The position numbers and the translations under genes were made by a program. A model generated the notes under the pieces. That model searched no databases. It was not told the DNA's origin and worked only from the letters and a program-made list of their open reading frames with translations. From Asticcacaulis sp. (GTDB lineage Bacteria; Pseudomonadota; Alphaproteobacteria; Caulobacterales; Caulobacteraceae), in contig NZ_JAIXSV010000132.1 in NCBI RefSeq assembly GCF_027484505.1, forward strand, positions 1 through 57,011: a stretch of DNA of 57,011 nt. The letters run 5' to 3'. Numbering within the stretch: position 1 is the stretch's first letter; each line of letters opens with the position of its first letter. Below, one piece after another: positions 42,929-51,414 of this stretch.

Positions 42929-44500
42929 CTAGCGCTCCGTTATCTGGTGCTTCCAGGCGTGCAGACGGCGCGCCCAGCTCAGCAGTTGCATGGGGTTGGA
43001 AAGGCGGTCCGCCTCGGCCCTGAGGGCACTGTAGCGTTCCGGGGTATTATGTTTTTCGCTCAGGCGCTCGGCCAGCTCGTCCGGCCCGGCACTATGGCGG
43101 CCGAGGCCCAGCGCTTTCAGCGCCTGATCGCGCACGAGCTGCGCATAGGCCGGGGCCAGTTTCGGCTCACGCCCAGCCTTGGCGATCAGGCGCGCCGCAT
43201 TGTCAGCCAGCACGGTGACGCCGCGCCCATGCGGCGTGTCGGTAGACGGATCATGCGCGGGACCAAAGCGCGAATAGGCCGACCACAGCATGGCCAGAGC
43301 CAGCACCAGCAGGCACAGCGGCACGCCAATAAAGGGCGCGCGCGCCACATGGTGCATCAGGTTCTGTTCATAGGCCAGATTGTTGAAGGTTACATCGAAC
43401 GCCACGGTCCGGGCGCCCGGCGCGATGGCCTCAATGATGGACAGAGCCCCGGCCACCCGCTCCGGGTCCGCCAGCATCTGATTGTCCATCAGGTCCGGTT
43501 CGCTGAGCAGATAGACCGGGCTTTTGAACGGCTTTTCGCCCGGCATGGGGTTGACGCGCGACAGCAAGACCTCACCGTCCGGCCCCAGCAACAGCGGCGT
43601 CAGGTTGGGTCCGTTAAGCGATTGCAGGCCGCGGATGCGCCCGCTGGTATAGGCTTTGGTCAGGGTGGTCTGACCGGCGGCGGGCGTCAGGGCGTAGGAC
43701 TTATAGCGGCCCAGCGGCGCACGCCCAAGGGCATAGTTCAACCGTTGATAGGTGATCTTATAACGGGTTTCGCCGTCTTCCTGCACGGTCTTCTTGTGCA
43801 CGGGCGACAGCAGGGTCAGTTGCGAAAAGACGCGATTGGGGGCCTGAAAATGCGGGTTGATGTCCCAGCGCGGATGCGACGGCATGGGACTGGCGGACCA
43901 TTTAGGGGCCACGACCAGCACCACCTTGCCAATCGGCTTATACACCAGCCGCTCGGCCTTTTCGGCGCTGGGCGTCGGCCAGTAATCATCGGCCTTTTTC
44001 GCCTCCGCCTTCGCCTCATACGAGGTCGAAGAGGCTTCCTGCGCGGCCTGCGACGCCGAGGCTTCGGCCTGCGCCTGCTTCAGCTTTTCCTGCATTTGCG
44101 CGCTGGTCTGGGATGAGGCGGAGGCGCTGGAGGTCGAAGACGCACTGCGTTCCTCCGGCACCGGCTGGGGCTCGTAATATTCCGGGTCGTCGTTGAACAG
44201 GGCGCTGTCGCCGTCCAACGTCACGATAACCAGATCGCTGACCTTTTGCGGTCCTGTCTCCTGCCGTGACAGGGTCGTCTTGTAATTCGATGCCTCAAGA
44301 ACGTCGCGCAAGCCCTTGAAACCCTGCGCCGAATAGCCGGTGATATTGGCCGCCTGTCCGCGCCCGGCAGGTTCCAGATGCGGCGTAATCAGCACCAGCC
44401 CGACCATCAGGAACAAACCGGCGATCAGTACGCCGACAATGACGGGCAAAAGACGACTGGCCGGTGGCAAGCCTTTTTTGACAAAGGGCAGACGCATCAT
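42929..44500 (-). CDS. DUF4350 domain membrane protein
   Basis: The 523-aa protein has an N-terminal TM (LLPVIVGVLIAGLFLMVGLV), a periplasmic DUF4350-like domain opening NITGYSAQGFKGLRDVLEAS, a second TM near residue 390 (FIGVPLCLLVLALAMLWSAY) and a cytoplasmic tail of about 110 residues. The domain is related to GATase-like folds in other DUF4350 proteins. Residues about 120-175 are an unusual Ser/Ala/Gln-rich low-complexity insert with coiled-coil character. It overlaps DUF4129 upstream and abuts MoxR downstream. Function is unknown. Confidence 0.85.
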   Translation of the reverse strand: MMRLPFVKKGLPPASRLLPVIVGVLIAGLFLMVGLVLITPHLEPAGRGQAANITGYSAQGFKGLRDVLEASNYKTTLSRQETGPQKVSDLVIVTLDGDSALFNDDPEYYEPQPVPEERSASSTSSASASSQTSAQMQEKLKQAQAEASASQAAQEASSTSYEAKAEAKKADDYWPTPSAEKAERLVYKPIGKVVLVVAPKWSASPMPSHPRWDINPHFQAPNRVFSQLTLLSPVHKKTVQEDGETRYKITYQRLNYALGRAPLGRYKSYALTPAAGQTTLTKAYTSGRIRGLQSLNGPNLTPLLLGPDGEVLLSRVNPMPGEKPFKSPVYLLSEPDLMDNQMLADPERVAGALSIIEAIAPGARTVAFDVTFNNLAYEQNLMHHVARAPFIGVPLCLLVLALAMLWSAYSRFGPAHDPSTDTPHGRGVTVLADNAARLIAKAGREPKLAPAYAQLVRDQALKALGLGRHSAGPDELAERLSEKHNTPERYSALRAEADRLSNPMQLLSWARRLHAWKHQITER

Positions 44501-45246
44501 TTCGCTCCCTTCGGCAGGTGCTCAGAGGCAACGAAATCGACATAGGCCTTGCGGCAGGCTTCAAAGCCTTCACGCCCGACGGGGATGCCAGCAAAGAAGC
44601 TCTTTTCGGCCCAGCGGGTGATTTCGGCATAGGCCGGGCGCGCGTCTTCCGGCAGCAGCGGATGTTTGCCGATATCGCGCGCCGAATAGTGTTTGCGCAC
44701 CAGATCGGGACGATAAGCGTTGAGATCGGCCACCGAGCGCTTGAGCAAAAGATGCACAGCCTCATCATACTGGCCCTTTTCGGCCAGGGCGTCGATTTCC
44801 TCGATCAGGGCGGCGGCGGCTTCGGCGGTCGGCCGCCACGGGGCGTCGGCCTTCAGGCCGTCACGCTGAAACAGACGCTCGACCTTGCCCGCAATGAAGG
44901 CGCGCACCAGCGGCGACAGCAGCAGAATAACCAGTGCAAACAGCAGGAGATACAAAAGCCAAGGCAGGATAGGCGCGATGGGCTCCAGCAGGTCGCCAAA
45001 AAACTTGCTGACCTTGCCCAGCCATTCCAGAAAAGCCTTCAGCCAGCCAATATCGGCTTCCTTGGGCGGCGGGGTGTTGGTGAAGCGCGTTTGCAGCAGG
45101 CCGTTTTCGTTGACCTTGCGGATCAGGGCTTCGGCGGATGAGACATCTGCCGCCGTCACGCTGTCTGGCGCGGCCTGCGCCATGGGGGATGGCGCGCTGG
45201 CCGCTGCCGACGCAGAGGCTTCGGTCGTGATGGCCGTCGCACGCAT
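44497..45246 (-). CDS. DUF4129 domain membrane protein
   Basis: The 249-aa protein has a periplasmic N-terminal part, one strong TM (LPWLLYLLLFALVILLLSPL) near residue 107 and a cytoplasmic DUF4129-like helical domain with IDALAEKGQYDEAVHLLLKR, the most conserved piece of that family. It is first in the six-gene operon. The ATG at 45246 (MRATAITTE) is used; an ATG at 45282 is possible and neither Shine-Dalgarno is decisive. Residues after the start are Ala/Ser-rich and may include a signal-like segment. Confidence 0.82.
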   Translation of the reverse strand: MRATAITTEASASAAASAPSPMAQAAPDSVTAADVSSAEALIRKVNENGLLQTRFTNTPPPKEADIGWLKAFLEWLGKVSKFFGDLLEPIAPILPWLLYLLLFALVILLLSPLVRAFIAGKVERLFQRDGLKADAPWRPTAEAAAALIEEIDALAEKGQYDEAVHLLLKRSVADLNAYRPDLVRKHYSARDIGKHPLLPEDARPAYAEITRWAEKSFFAGIPVGREGFEACRKAYVDFVASEHLPKGAK

Positions 45247-45380
45247 AAGACCCCGTCTTCCCCCATACTTTACCCCGACCATAAGGGGTAAAACCGCACG
45301 GGGTCAACCCGCTTCACCTCCCGCATTCCGGGGAGCCGAGCAGAGAAAAGGCGATGGCCCGCGCCACCGCCTGAAAAGAA

Positions 45381-47765
45381 TCAGAAACCGCCACCGAGAT
45401 TGACATTGCCACCCCCACCGCCGCCCCAGTTGCCGCCGCCCTGACCCCCACCTTGACCGCCACCGGGCCCGCGGCCGCCCATACCGCGGCCTGTAATGCC
45501 AAAGGGGTTAAAGCGCAGGCCCACCATGAAGGTGGTCCCGCCATTATCGCGTTCCGTAAAGCTGCGGACCGTTTCATTGCTGGTAAAGGTGCGGGCCTTG
45601 CCCTGCCCCTGCGCCGTAAAGGTCAGGGTGAGTTTGGCATTCAACGGACGGCTGTAGGAGCCCTGCCACGTCATCGGGCGTTCGGTGTAGCCTTGCCCAT
45701 TCAGGGTTCTGACGGGTGCGTTCAGCGTCAGTTGCAACGTATCGCGCGGAGTCACGCTGTAACGCGCCCGAATGCGACCGGTCACAGAGTCCTGCTCGGT
45801 GACGGTGGCCACCGTGCTGGAGCGCGGCGGCTGCGTCTCGTGCTTAGCGGTCGATTGGATATTAATGCTGAACTTGCTGCCCCAACGCTTGTCGATCTGG
45901 AAGTCCATGCCGGTTTCGACACCTTCACCGCCGTTTTCAACGCTGGTCAGCAAAACATCGTCGCTGGTGTCCGTCGGCGTATTGTTCGGATCGATATAGA
46001 CCGTGCGATTGACGATAATGCCTTCGGTCACCCGATGGAAATAGACGGCACTGAAAAGGAAGTTTTTGGCCCGATCATTATATTCGTAGCGCAGTTCGTT
46101 GGAATGGGTTTCAGCTGGCTTGAGGCGCGGATTACCCTGACGCGCGCTGCGCTCGCTGTTGTAGATGATCGCTGGATTGAGGTTGTCGATGTTCGGCCGG
46201 CTGACACGGTGGCTGTAGTTATAGCGGATTTTTGACTTGGGGCTCAGCAGGTACTGCGCGGCAAAGCTGGGGTGGTAGTTGATATAGCTGGTCTCGAAAA
46301 AGGCCTGATCATTGCCTGACGGATTGGGATTGTACCAAACCTTGCGATTCAGGCTGACATGGGTTTCTTCGACCCGCAGCCCCCCCTGCACGTTCCACTT
46401 TTCGCTCAATTCCTTTTGATAATTAACATAGAATTCCCTCTGGTCCTGATCGCGGACGACAGAGTTGGTACGGCGCGCATTCAGCGTGCGGATACCTGTC
46501 AAACGATTGGTGTCATACTGACTGGCATCACGTGACCCGCTACGTGAGTTCAGGTCGAAGCCCGTCGAAAAAATGCCGTTCCACAGAGGGCGCGTGTAGT
46601 CTGCGCTTAAGGACAGGCTCGAATCCTCACCCAGCTCGACATTTTCCTGTACGACGCTGCGGCTGGTTGTGACCTGATAGGTGAGGTCCGCAAGGTTGTT
46701 CTGCGTTGTCTCGCCTTTGGTGACCCGCAAGTCGGCCCGGAAGGTTTCCCCTTCCTGATCGCCCTTGTGGTTGAACCCCAGACGCGCGGAGGCCTGACGG
46801 GCTTCGTTGGTATTGTTACGTACACCGTCATACCGCTCGCTCAGCAGGCCCGCCGCATTCAGGTCTTCGGTATAGTCCCTGCTGTTGGTGCGGCCTTCAC
46901 TCTGGTTGTAAGTGCCTTCGAGCGTGAACGTATCTTTCTGATTGGGGGCGTATTCGACATTGCCCCTCAGCCCGTAATTATCGTTTTCTGACCGCGTGTT
47001 GCCACCTGAAGTGGTCGTGGTGTTGCCGCTGCTGCGGATATATTCGCGGGAACTGCTGGTCGAACCCCGGTTGGCCCCATGCTGGATGTTGAGCCCTCCT
47101 GAGAAAGACAGAGTCCCCTTCGCCCCCAGATCCTTGCCCGCGCCACCTTGCAGCGCAAGCATGTAGCGTCCGAAACTTCCGGCATTGGCCAGAACAAAGA
47201 GGTTTGGCCGCAAACCGCGCCCCGGCCTCAGATTGATGTTGATAATACCGGCCCCGCCTTCAGCCCCATACTGAGCCCCGGGATTGGTCATGACCTCAAC
47301 TGTATCAATATCCTCGGCGGGCATGGATTGCAGGGTCATGCCACGAAAATTACCTTCGGTGCGCGCTGACGGCTTGCCGTTAATATAGACCTGAACGTTG
47401 GAATTGCCGCGCAAGGTCACATTGCCCTCGGCGTCCACCTGTACGCCCGGTGCCTTGTTCAGCGCATCTGCCGCAGACGATACCGGTGTATCCGGATCGG
47501 TCTTGGGGTCATACACATCGCGGTCGATCTTGGTGAGCGGGCGAGCGGCCGTGACGGTCACGGTTTCGACCGCCTCACCTGTACCGGTGGCGGGCGCGGC
47601 TTCACCCGGTTTGGCGGCGGGTTTGGCCGGCGTTGGCTGCGCCTGAGCGGGAGGCGGGTTTGGCGTCGGCGCGGAAGCCGTCTGGGCAAAGGCCGGCGCG
47701 CTCATCATCAGACCGAGGGCGCTCGTGGCCAGCCAATAGCGCGTGTCGTGCGGGGGCATTTTCAT
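45381..47765 (-). CDS. TonB-dependent outer-membrane receptor with Gly-rich C-terminal tail
   Basis: The 794-aa protein has a signal peptide (to about PAFAQTA), a Pro/Ala-rich linker, a TonB-box-like ETVTVTAAR, a plug domain (about 75-185; ALNKAPGVQVDAEGNVTLRG, VQVYINGKPS, GIININLRPG) and a long beta-barrel of the OMP_b-brl_3 type. After the apparent last strand (TFMVGLRFNPFG) come about 40 residues that are mostly Gly (GRGMGGRGPGGGQGGG and more), ending in Phe. Substrate is unknown; such receptors often take up glycans or siderophores. Upstream is a dyad and no obvious sigma/anti-sigma pair. Confidence 0.92.
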   Translation of the reverse strand: MKMPPHDTRYWLATSALGLMMSAPAFAQTASAPTPNPPPAQAQPTPAKPAAKPGEAAPATGTGEAVETVTVTAARPLTKIDRDVYDPKTDPDTPVSSAADALNKAPGVQVDAEGNVTLRGNSNVQVYINGKPSARTEGNFRGMTLQSMPAEDIDTVEVMTNPGAQYGAEGGAGIININLRPGRGLRPNLFVLANAGSFGRYMLALQGGAGKDLGAKGTLSFSGGLNIQHGANRGSTSSSREYIRSSGNTTTTSGGNTRSENDNYGLRGNVEYAPNQKDTFTLEGTYNQSEGRTNSRDYTEDLNAAGLLSERYDGVRNNTNEARQASARLGFNHKGDQEGETFRADLRVTKGETTQNNLADLTYQVTTSRSVVQENVELGEDSSLSLSADYTRPLWNGIFSTGFDLNSRSGSRDASQYDTNRLTGIRTLNARRTNSVVRDQDQREFYVNYQKELSEKWNVQGGLRVEETHVSLNRKVWYNPNPSGNDQAFFETSYINYHPSFAAQYLLSPKSKIRYNYSHRVSRPNIDNLNPAIIYNSERSARQGNPRLKPAETHSNELRYEYNDRAKNFLFSAVYFHRVTEGIIVNRTVYIDPNNTPTDTSDDVLLTSVENGGEGVETGMDFQIDKRWGSKFSINIQSTAKHETQPPRSSTVATVTEQDSVTGRIRARYSVTPRDTLQLTLNAPVRTLNGQGYTERPMTWQGSYSRPLNAKLTLTFTAQGQGKARTFTSNETVRSFTERDNGGTTFMVGLRFNPFGITGRGMGGRGPGGGQGGGQGGGNWGGGGGGNVNLGGGF

Positions 47766-47893
47766 TTGTGGAATTTCTTTGTCTTTTATTTACACAAAAA
47801 GGAGCAACCCCTGAGGGTTGCGCTGCTGACTGATACGCGCGCCCCTGCCTGAGCCGTCGCCGTTGCGGCTTTTTGTCTGTGAACACAAACCAC

Positions 47894-47911
47894 TGTAGCA
47901 AAAATACTACA
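47894..47911. promoter_or_regulatory. Operator-like dyad upstream of the TonB receptor gene
   Basis: TGTAG (47894-47898) and CTACA (47907-47911) flank an A-rich spacer of 8 bases (CAAAAATA), about 130 bp upstream of the receptor start. The spacing suits a dimeric regulator. No binding protein is identified in the window. Confidence 0.35.
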
Positions 47912-48131
47912 ATTCAGGTTGCGCGCCCTTTATACGATCATACCCGTTTCACAGCCAGCGCAAGCCCTCTCTACAGTCAAAATGAAAAGTATAGATAACG
48001 TCTTTATCTCGAGCGAGGGGCTAAAATTATAGTTAATCAAAGGTCAACATATACAGCCGATGTAAATTTTCACGCAGTTTGCAAAATAATAACACATTGA
48101 CGTCATTGTGGCGGTGCCGAGGTATTGCATC
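47912..48131. other. AT-rich divergent promoter region with paired TGACGTCA palindromes
   Basis: This stretch between the TonB receptor and CHASE2-EAL genes is notably AT-rich. It has no ORF of note. Two identical 8-bp palindromes TGACGTCA occur at 48098-48105 and 48133-48140, the second overlapping the CHASE2-EAL start codon, with the Shine-Dalgarno (GAGG) between them. I see no clear -35/-10 pair. Confidence 0.4.
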
Positions 48132-50453
48132 ATGACGTCACCCAAGACCCCGACTTCGTTTAAGGATCGCATCCGCAAATCAGTCGCGCTGATCGTGCTG
48201 CTGGTCGTGTCGGCTGTGCTGACCCTTATCGAGCTTGGCCATCCGCTGGAGCTGTTCCTACGCGCGGCTCGCAACTCCTTTCAGAAAATGCCGGTCAGCG
48301 GTGAAATGGTCGTCGTCGGTGTCGATGACGAAGCCTTGTCTTCGCTGGGCCCCTGGCCGTGGAAGCACGCCCACATGGCCGGCCTGACCGAGCGCCTGTT
48401 TGCCGATGGCGCCAATCGCGTCTTCTTTCTTACCCCTCTGACCGATCAGGGCGAAAGCCGCAACCGGCTGCTGGCCGATACCTTCGCGCGCCACCCCGGC
48501 CGTGTCTTCGTCAGTGCCAAGGCTGATTACCGTTCAGGGCCGAAGGAGATGACCTACATCCTCCCCCCTGACATCGTGCGCGATGAGGCACAGACCGTAT
48601 CATTAGCGCGATACGTGGCCTTCTGGGGAGGGCTGTCCAAAGTCCCTTACAAGACCGAGATTAGCGGCCAGGCACTCGACTCGATCGAGTCTGTACTGTC
48701 AGGGGTTTACGGCAACACGCAGGAAAGCTTCTCCATAAATTATGCTTTCGACAGCAGCACCGTGCCGTATGCGAGCGCCGCTGACGTTCTGACTGGCAAA
48801 ACAAAGACCAATGCCTTTCGGGGCAAGGACGTGCTCGTAGGCTTCAATGACCCCAGCCTTGGTGATCAACTGCGCGTTCTGGGTCAGGGCAACAAGTCTT
48901 CTACCTCAACCGTCGTCGTACTGGCGGCAGAGACGCTCAAGCGTGGCCGCCCATTGCAAATGGGCTGGTTACCGGGTTGGCTGTTTGCTGCGGGTATCGC
49001 CGCCTGCCTGCTCAGCCCGCGCATGAAACGTGGCAAGCGGCTTCTTATGCTGGGAGCCGTCGTTACGCTACTGGTCGTGCCGGGCGTTCTTGAGCGCTTC
49101 AATATCTTCATGGATATTATGGGTGGCATGACCCTGCTGTTCCTGACAGGCATCTGTGTCCTGTGGCGGCGCTTTGGCGCGCAGGAGAAGAAGGGAGGCA
49201 CCATCAATCCCGTATCCGGCCTTTTCACACCCAATGCCATCCGTCACGAAGACCGCCTCGATGGCCGGCAACTGGTTGCCGCCCGTATCCGCCGTTACGC
49301 CGAAATGGTCAGCGCCCTGCCGCCGGAGGCTGAGCGCCTGCTGGTGAAGGAGATCGTGGCGCGCCTCGAACTGGGGGCCGGTGGGGCTCAGCTCTATCAC
49401 GGCGACGACGGCAACTTCTTCTGGCTGTCCAACCTGTATGATCACGACCTGCTGATCGAACAGTTCACCGCCCTGCACGTTATCTTCCGCAGCCCCATTC
49501 GCTTTGCGCGCAATTCCTTCGACGTCGATATCTCCTTCGGCGTGGATCGTGAATTCGACCTACCCGTCTCGCACCGTCTGACCAGCGCTCTGGCCGCCGC
49601 CCACTCGGCGGAACAGGATGGCACGCGCTGGCGTCTGCATGATCCGTCGCAGATCAGCGAAAAGGAATGGAACCTGTCGCTGCTGGGCGAACTGGACGAC
49701 GCGCTGGACGCCGGCAAGATCTGGGTGGCCTATCAGCCGAAGATGGACCTTTACAGCAAGGAATTGCTGGGCGCCGAAGCGCTGGTGCGCTGGACGCATG
49801 AAACGCGCGGCCCGGTCAGTCCGCTGGAATTTGTCGAAATGGCCGAACGCCACGGCCGTATCGACCGCCTGACAGATTTTGTGCTTAACGACGCGCTGAA
49901 AGTCGCCAAGACGGTCCTGCTGACCAAGCCGGAGTTCCGCATCTCGGTCAATATTTCGCCCAGTCTTCTGACGTCGCGCGACATCATGGACATGGTAAAG
50001 GCTGCGCTTGACCGGCATCAGGTGCCGCCGTCGTGCCTGATCCTCGAAGTGACCGAGACGCACGCCATTGCGCAGAACGAGACCCCCAGCCTGCTGATGG
50101 CCGAATTCCGCGACATGGGGATCGGTCTGTCGATCGACGACTATGGCACGGGCCTGTCTACCCTGGAATATCTGCGCAAGATTCCCGCGACCGAACTGAA
50201 GATCGACCGCCGCTTTACGCAGGACATTTGCGAGAATAAAGCCGATCGCGCCGTGATGAAGTCCACTATCCAGCTGGCGCACGCGCTCGGCATGAAGGCC
50301 GTCGCCGAAGGCATCGAAACGCTGGAAGTCCTGTCGCTGCTGGCCCGCATGGGCTGTGATACGGGCCAGGGCTACTATATTGCCCGCCCAATGGACGCCA
50401 AGGCGTTTCTGGCGCGCATGGCGGCCGAGGCTGAACAACTGCGCCACGGCTAA
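48132..50453 (+). CDS. CHASE2-EAL cyclic-di-GMP phosphodiesterase
   Basis: The 773-aa protein has an N-terminal TM (LIVLLVVSAVLTLIELG), a periplasmic CHASE2 sensor (about 40-270; VVVGVDDEALSSLGPWPWKH), two to three TM segments, a degenerate GGDEF-like region (YHGDDGNFFWLSN) and a C-terminal EAL domain. Catalytic marks are complete: AEALVRW, VNISPS, EVTETH, LSIDDYGTG, LKIDRRF, AEGIET and GQGYYIARP. It probably degrades c-di-GMP in response to an extracellular cue. The ATG at 48132 follows GAGG; an upstream GTG at 48108 lacks one. A strong terminator follows. Confidence 0.92.
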   Translation: MTSPKTPTSFKDRIRKSVALIVLLVVSAVLTLIELGHPLELFLRAARNSFQKMPVSGEMVVVGVDDEALSSLGPWPWKHAHMAGLTERLFADGANRVFFLTPLTDQGESRNRLLADTFARHPGRVFVSAKADYRSGPKEMTYILPPDIVRDEAQTVSLARYVAFWGGLSKVPYKTEISGQALDSIESVLSGVYGNTQESFSINYAFDSSTVPYASAADVLTGKTKTNAFRGKDVLVGFNDPSLGDQLRVLGQGNKSSTSTVVVLAAETLKRGRPLQMGWLPGWLFAAGIAACLLSPRMKRGKRLLMLGAVVTLLVVPGVLERFNIFMDIMGGMTLLFLTGICVLWRRFGAQEKKGGTINPVSGLFTPNAIRHEDRLDGRQLVAARIRRYAEMVSALPPEAERLLVKEIVARLELGAGGAQLYHGDDGNFFWLSNLYDHDLLIEQFTALHVIFRSPIRFARNSFDVDISFGVDREFDLPVSHRLTSALAAAHSAEQDGTRWRLHDPSQISEKEWNLSLLGELDDALDAGKIWVAYQPKMDLYSKELLGAEALVRWTHETRGPVSPLEFVEMAERHGRIDRLTDFVLNDALKVAKTVLLTKPEFRISVNISPSLLTSRDIMDMVKAALDRHQVPPSCLILEVTETHAIAQNETPSLLMAEFRDMGIGLSIDDYGTGLSTLEYLRKIPATELKIDRRFTQDICENKADRAVMKSTIQLAHALGMKAVAEGIETLEVLSLLARMGCDTGQGYYIARPMDAKAFLARMAAEAEQLRHG

Positions 50454-50475
50454 AACACATCTTCAGCAAAACGTT

Positions 50476-50509
50476 AAGACCCGCTGTCTTCTGACAGCGG
50501 GTCTTTTTT
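50476..50509 (+). terminator. Intrinsic terminator of the CHASE2-EAL gene
   Basis: AAGACCCGCTGTC (50476-50488) pairs perfectly with GACAGCGGGTCTT (50493-50505), loop TTCT, followed by a T-run to 50509. It isolates the next transcript. Confidence 0.95.
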
Positions 50510-50527
50510 ACTTACGCTAAGCCGCTT

Positions 50528-50543
50528 TGGCATAGCTTTTGCA
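50528..50543 (+). promoter_or_regulatory. Sigma-54-like promoter
   Basis: TGGCATAGCTTTTGCA matches the sigma-54 consensus (TGGCACGNNNNTTGCW) at every fixed position except two in the less constrained CACG part; the essential GG and GC are present at correct spacing. It follows a terminator, so it would start a new transcript near 50555. The first downstream ORF is the 10-codon Trp-rich one, 224 bp away. Other than the CtrA-like box, 50544-50700 shows nothing recognisable. Confidence 0.5.
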
Positions 50544-50700
50544 GTGAAACATCGCCTGTTAACCTTGTTGCGCAGGTATCGCGGCGAAACGTCACGCGTT
50601 CGACTCTTCCCTTATCTTGATTTCCTTGCACAATTCGTCCGTTGCGAGAAAAAACGGGTTAATATGGCGTAAAAATTCTTGGTTAATGCTTGTCAAAGCG

Positions 50701-50716
50701 TTTAGAAAGTGTTAAC
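50701..50716 (+). promoter_or_regulatory. CtrA-like box
   Basis: TTTA-N7-TTAAC matches the CtrA consensus TTAA-N7-TTAAC at 8 of 9 fixed positions. It lies about 50 bp upstream of the small ORF, where a -35-overlapping activator site would be expected. A weaker candidate (TTAA at 50659-50662, TAAA at 50670-50673) is 42 bp upstream. Confidence 0.4.
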
Positions 50717-50766
50717 CATGCACGCACAGCGATAGGGCTGTTTAGCGTGATCAAGTGAGGCATATC

Positions 50767-50799
50767 ATGTGGGATTGGCTGTTCGGATACTGGCTCTAA
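50767..50799 (+). CDS. Putative 10-codon Trp-rich peptide ORF
   Basis: The ORF reads MWDWLFGYWL and stops with TAA. AAGTGAGG ends 6 bases before the ATG, a good Shine-Dalgarno. Three Trp, one Tyr and one Phe among ten residues make a strongly hydrophobic, possibly membrane-active peptide or a Trp-sensing leader. It sits in its own transcript-like unit: CtrA-like and sigma-54-like sites upstream, terminator 22 bp downstream, no larger gene between the two terminators. No trp biosynthesis gene follows, which argues against classical attenuation. It could still be a chance ORF in a small RNA. Confidence 0.45.
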   Translation: MWDWLFGYWL

Positions 50800-50820
50800 T
50801 ACCAGTCTAAATACTTTCGG

Positions 50821-50845
50821 AAGGCCCCCTTTGTGGGGCCTTTCT
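50821..50845 (+). terminator. Terminator after the 10-codon ORF
   Basis: AAGGCCCC (50821-50828) pairs with GGGGCCTT (50835-50842), followed by a T-rich TTTCTT. It closes the unit that begins after the terminator at 50476-50509. Confidence 0.8.
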
Positions 50846-50939
50846 TGACTCTGTGCGCCGGATCTCACGTTGAATTCCGTATTTACGAGGGCACAGAACC
50901 TGTTAAAAACAGACAGACCAACCCCTCAACAGGATTGCC

Positions 50940-51317
50940 ATGACCCGTATTTTGAAGCGCCTGACGCCACTGACTGGCGCTTTGCTGTTGATCGTGTCCA
51001 TCACCCCGGCGCAGGCGCAGGACGCCGCTGCCGGTAAAAAGGCTTTCGGGGCCTGCATGTCCTGCCATTCGGTGAAGCCGGGGGCGACGGGCATCGGTCC
51101 GTCACTGGCCGGTATTGTCGGCAAGAAGGCCGGGACCAACGATCCGAAGTTCAGCTACTCAGCGGCGATGAAGAAAGCGCCGGTGTGGACCGAGGCGCAA
51201 CTGGACCGCTTTCTGGCTGACCCCAGCGGCACCATCCCCGGCAATACCATGGCCATGGCCCCGACAAAGGACGCCAAAAAACGCGCCGATATTATCGCCT
51301 ACCTGAAGGCGAACTGA
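50940..51317 (+). CDS. Class I c-type cytochrome
   Basis: The 125-aa periplasmic protein has a signal peptide (to about PAQAQD) and a monohaem c-type site C39-M-S-C42-H43. The C-terminal half has GNTMAMAP with a likely distal Met ligand, and ADIIAYLKAN at the end. Size and layout fit a small soluble cytochrome c resembling the c2/c552 type that carries electrons between respiratory complexes. AGGA precedes the start. It is monocistronic on present evidence. Confidence 0.95.
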   Translation: MTRILKRLTPLTGALLLIVSITPAQAQDAAAGKKAFGACMSCHSVKPGATGIGPSLAGIVGKKAGTNDPKFSYSAAMKKAPVWTEAQLDRFLADPSGTIPGNTMAMAPTKDAKKRADIIAYLKAN

Positions 51318-51414
51318 GCCCCAAACCCGGAGCCCTCTGTCTGGGCCAGGATATTCAACTTTTCTCAAACTCGTAATTTCTTTCGTAGCGTCATCCGGCT
51401 ATAGGGGGCGCGTC

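Noticed and set aside
50767-50799. Trp-attenuator leader reading of the 10-codon ORF
   Set aside because: The downstream gene is a cytochrome c behind a terminator, not a tryptophan gene, and the Trp codons are not adjacent.
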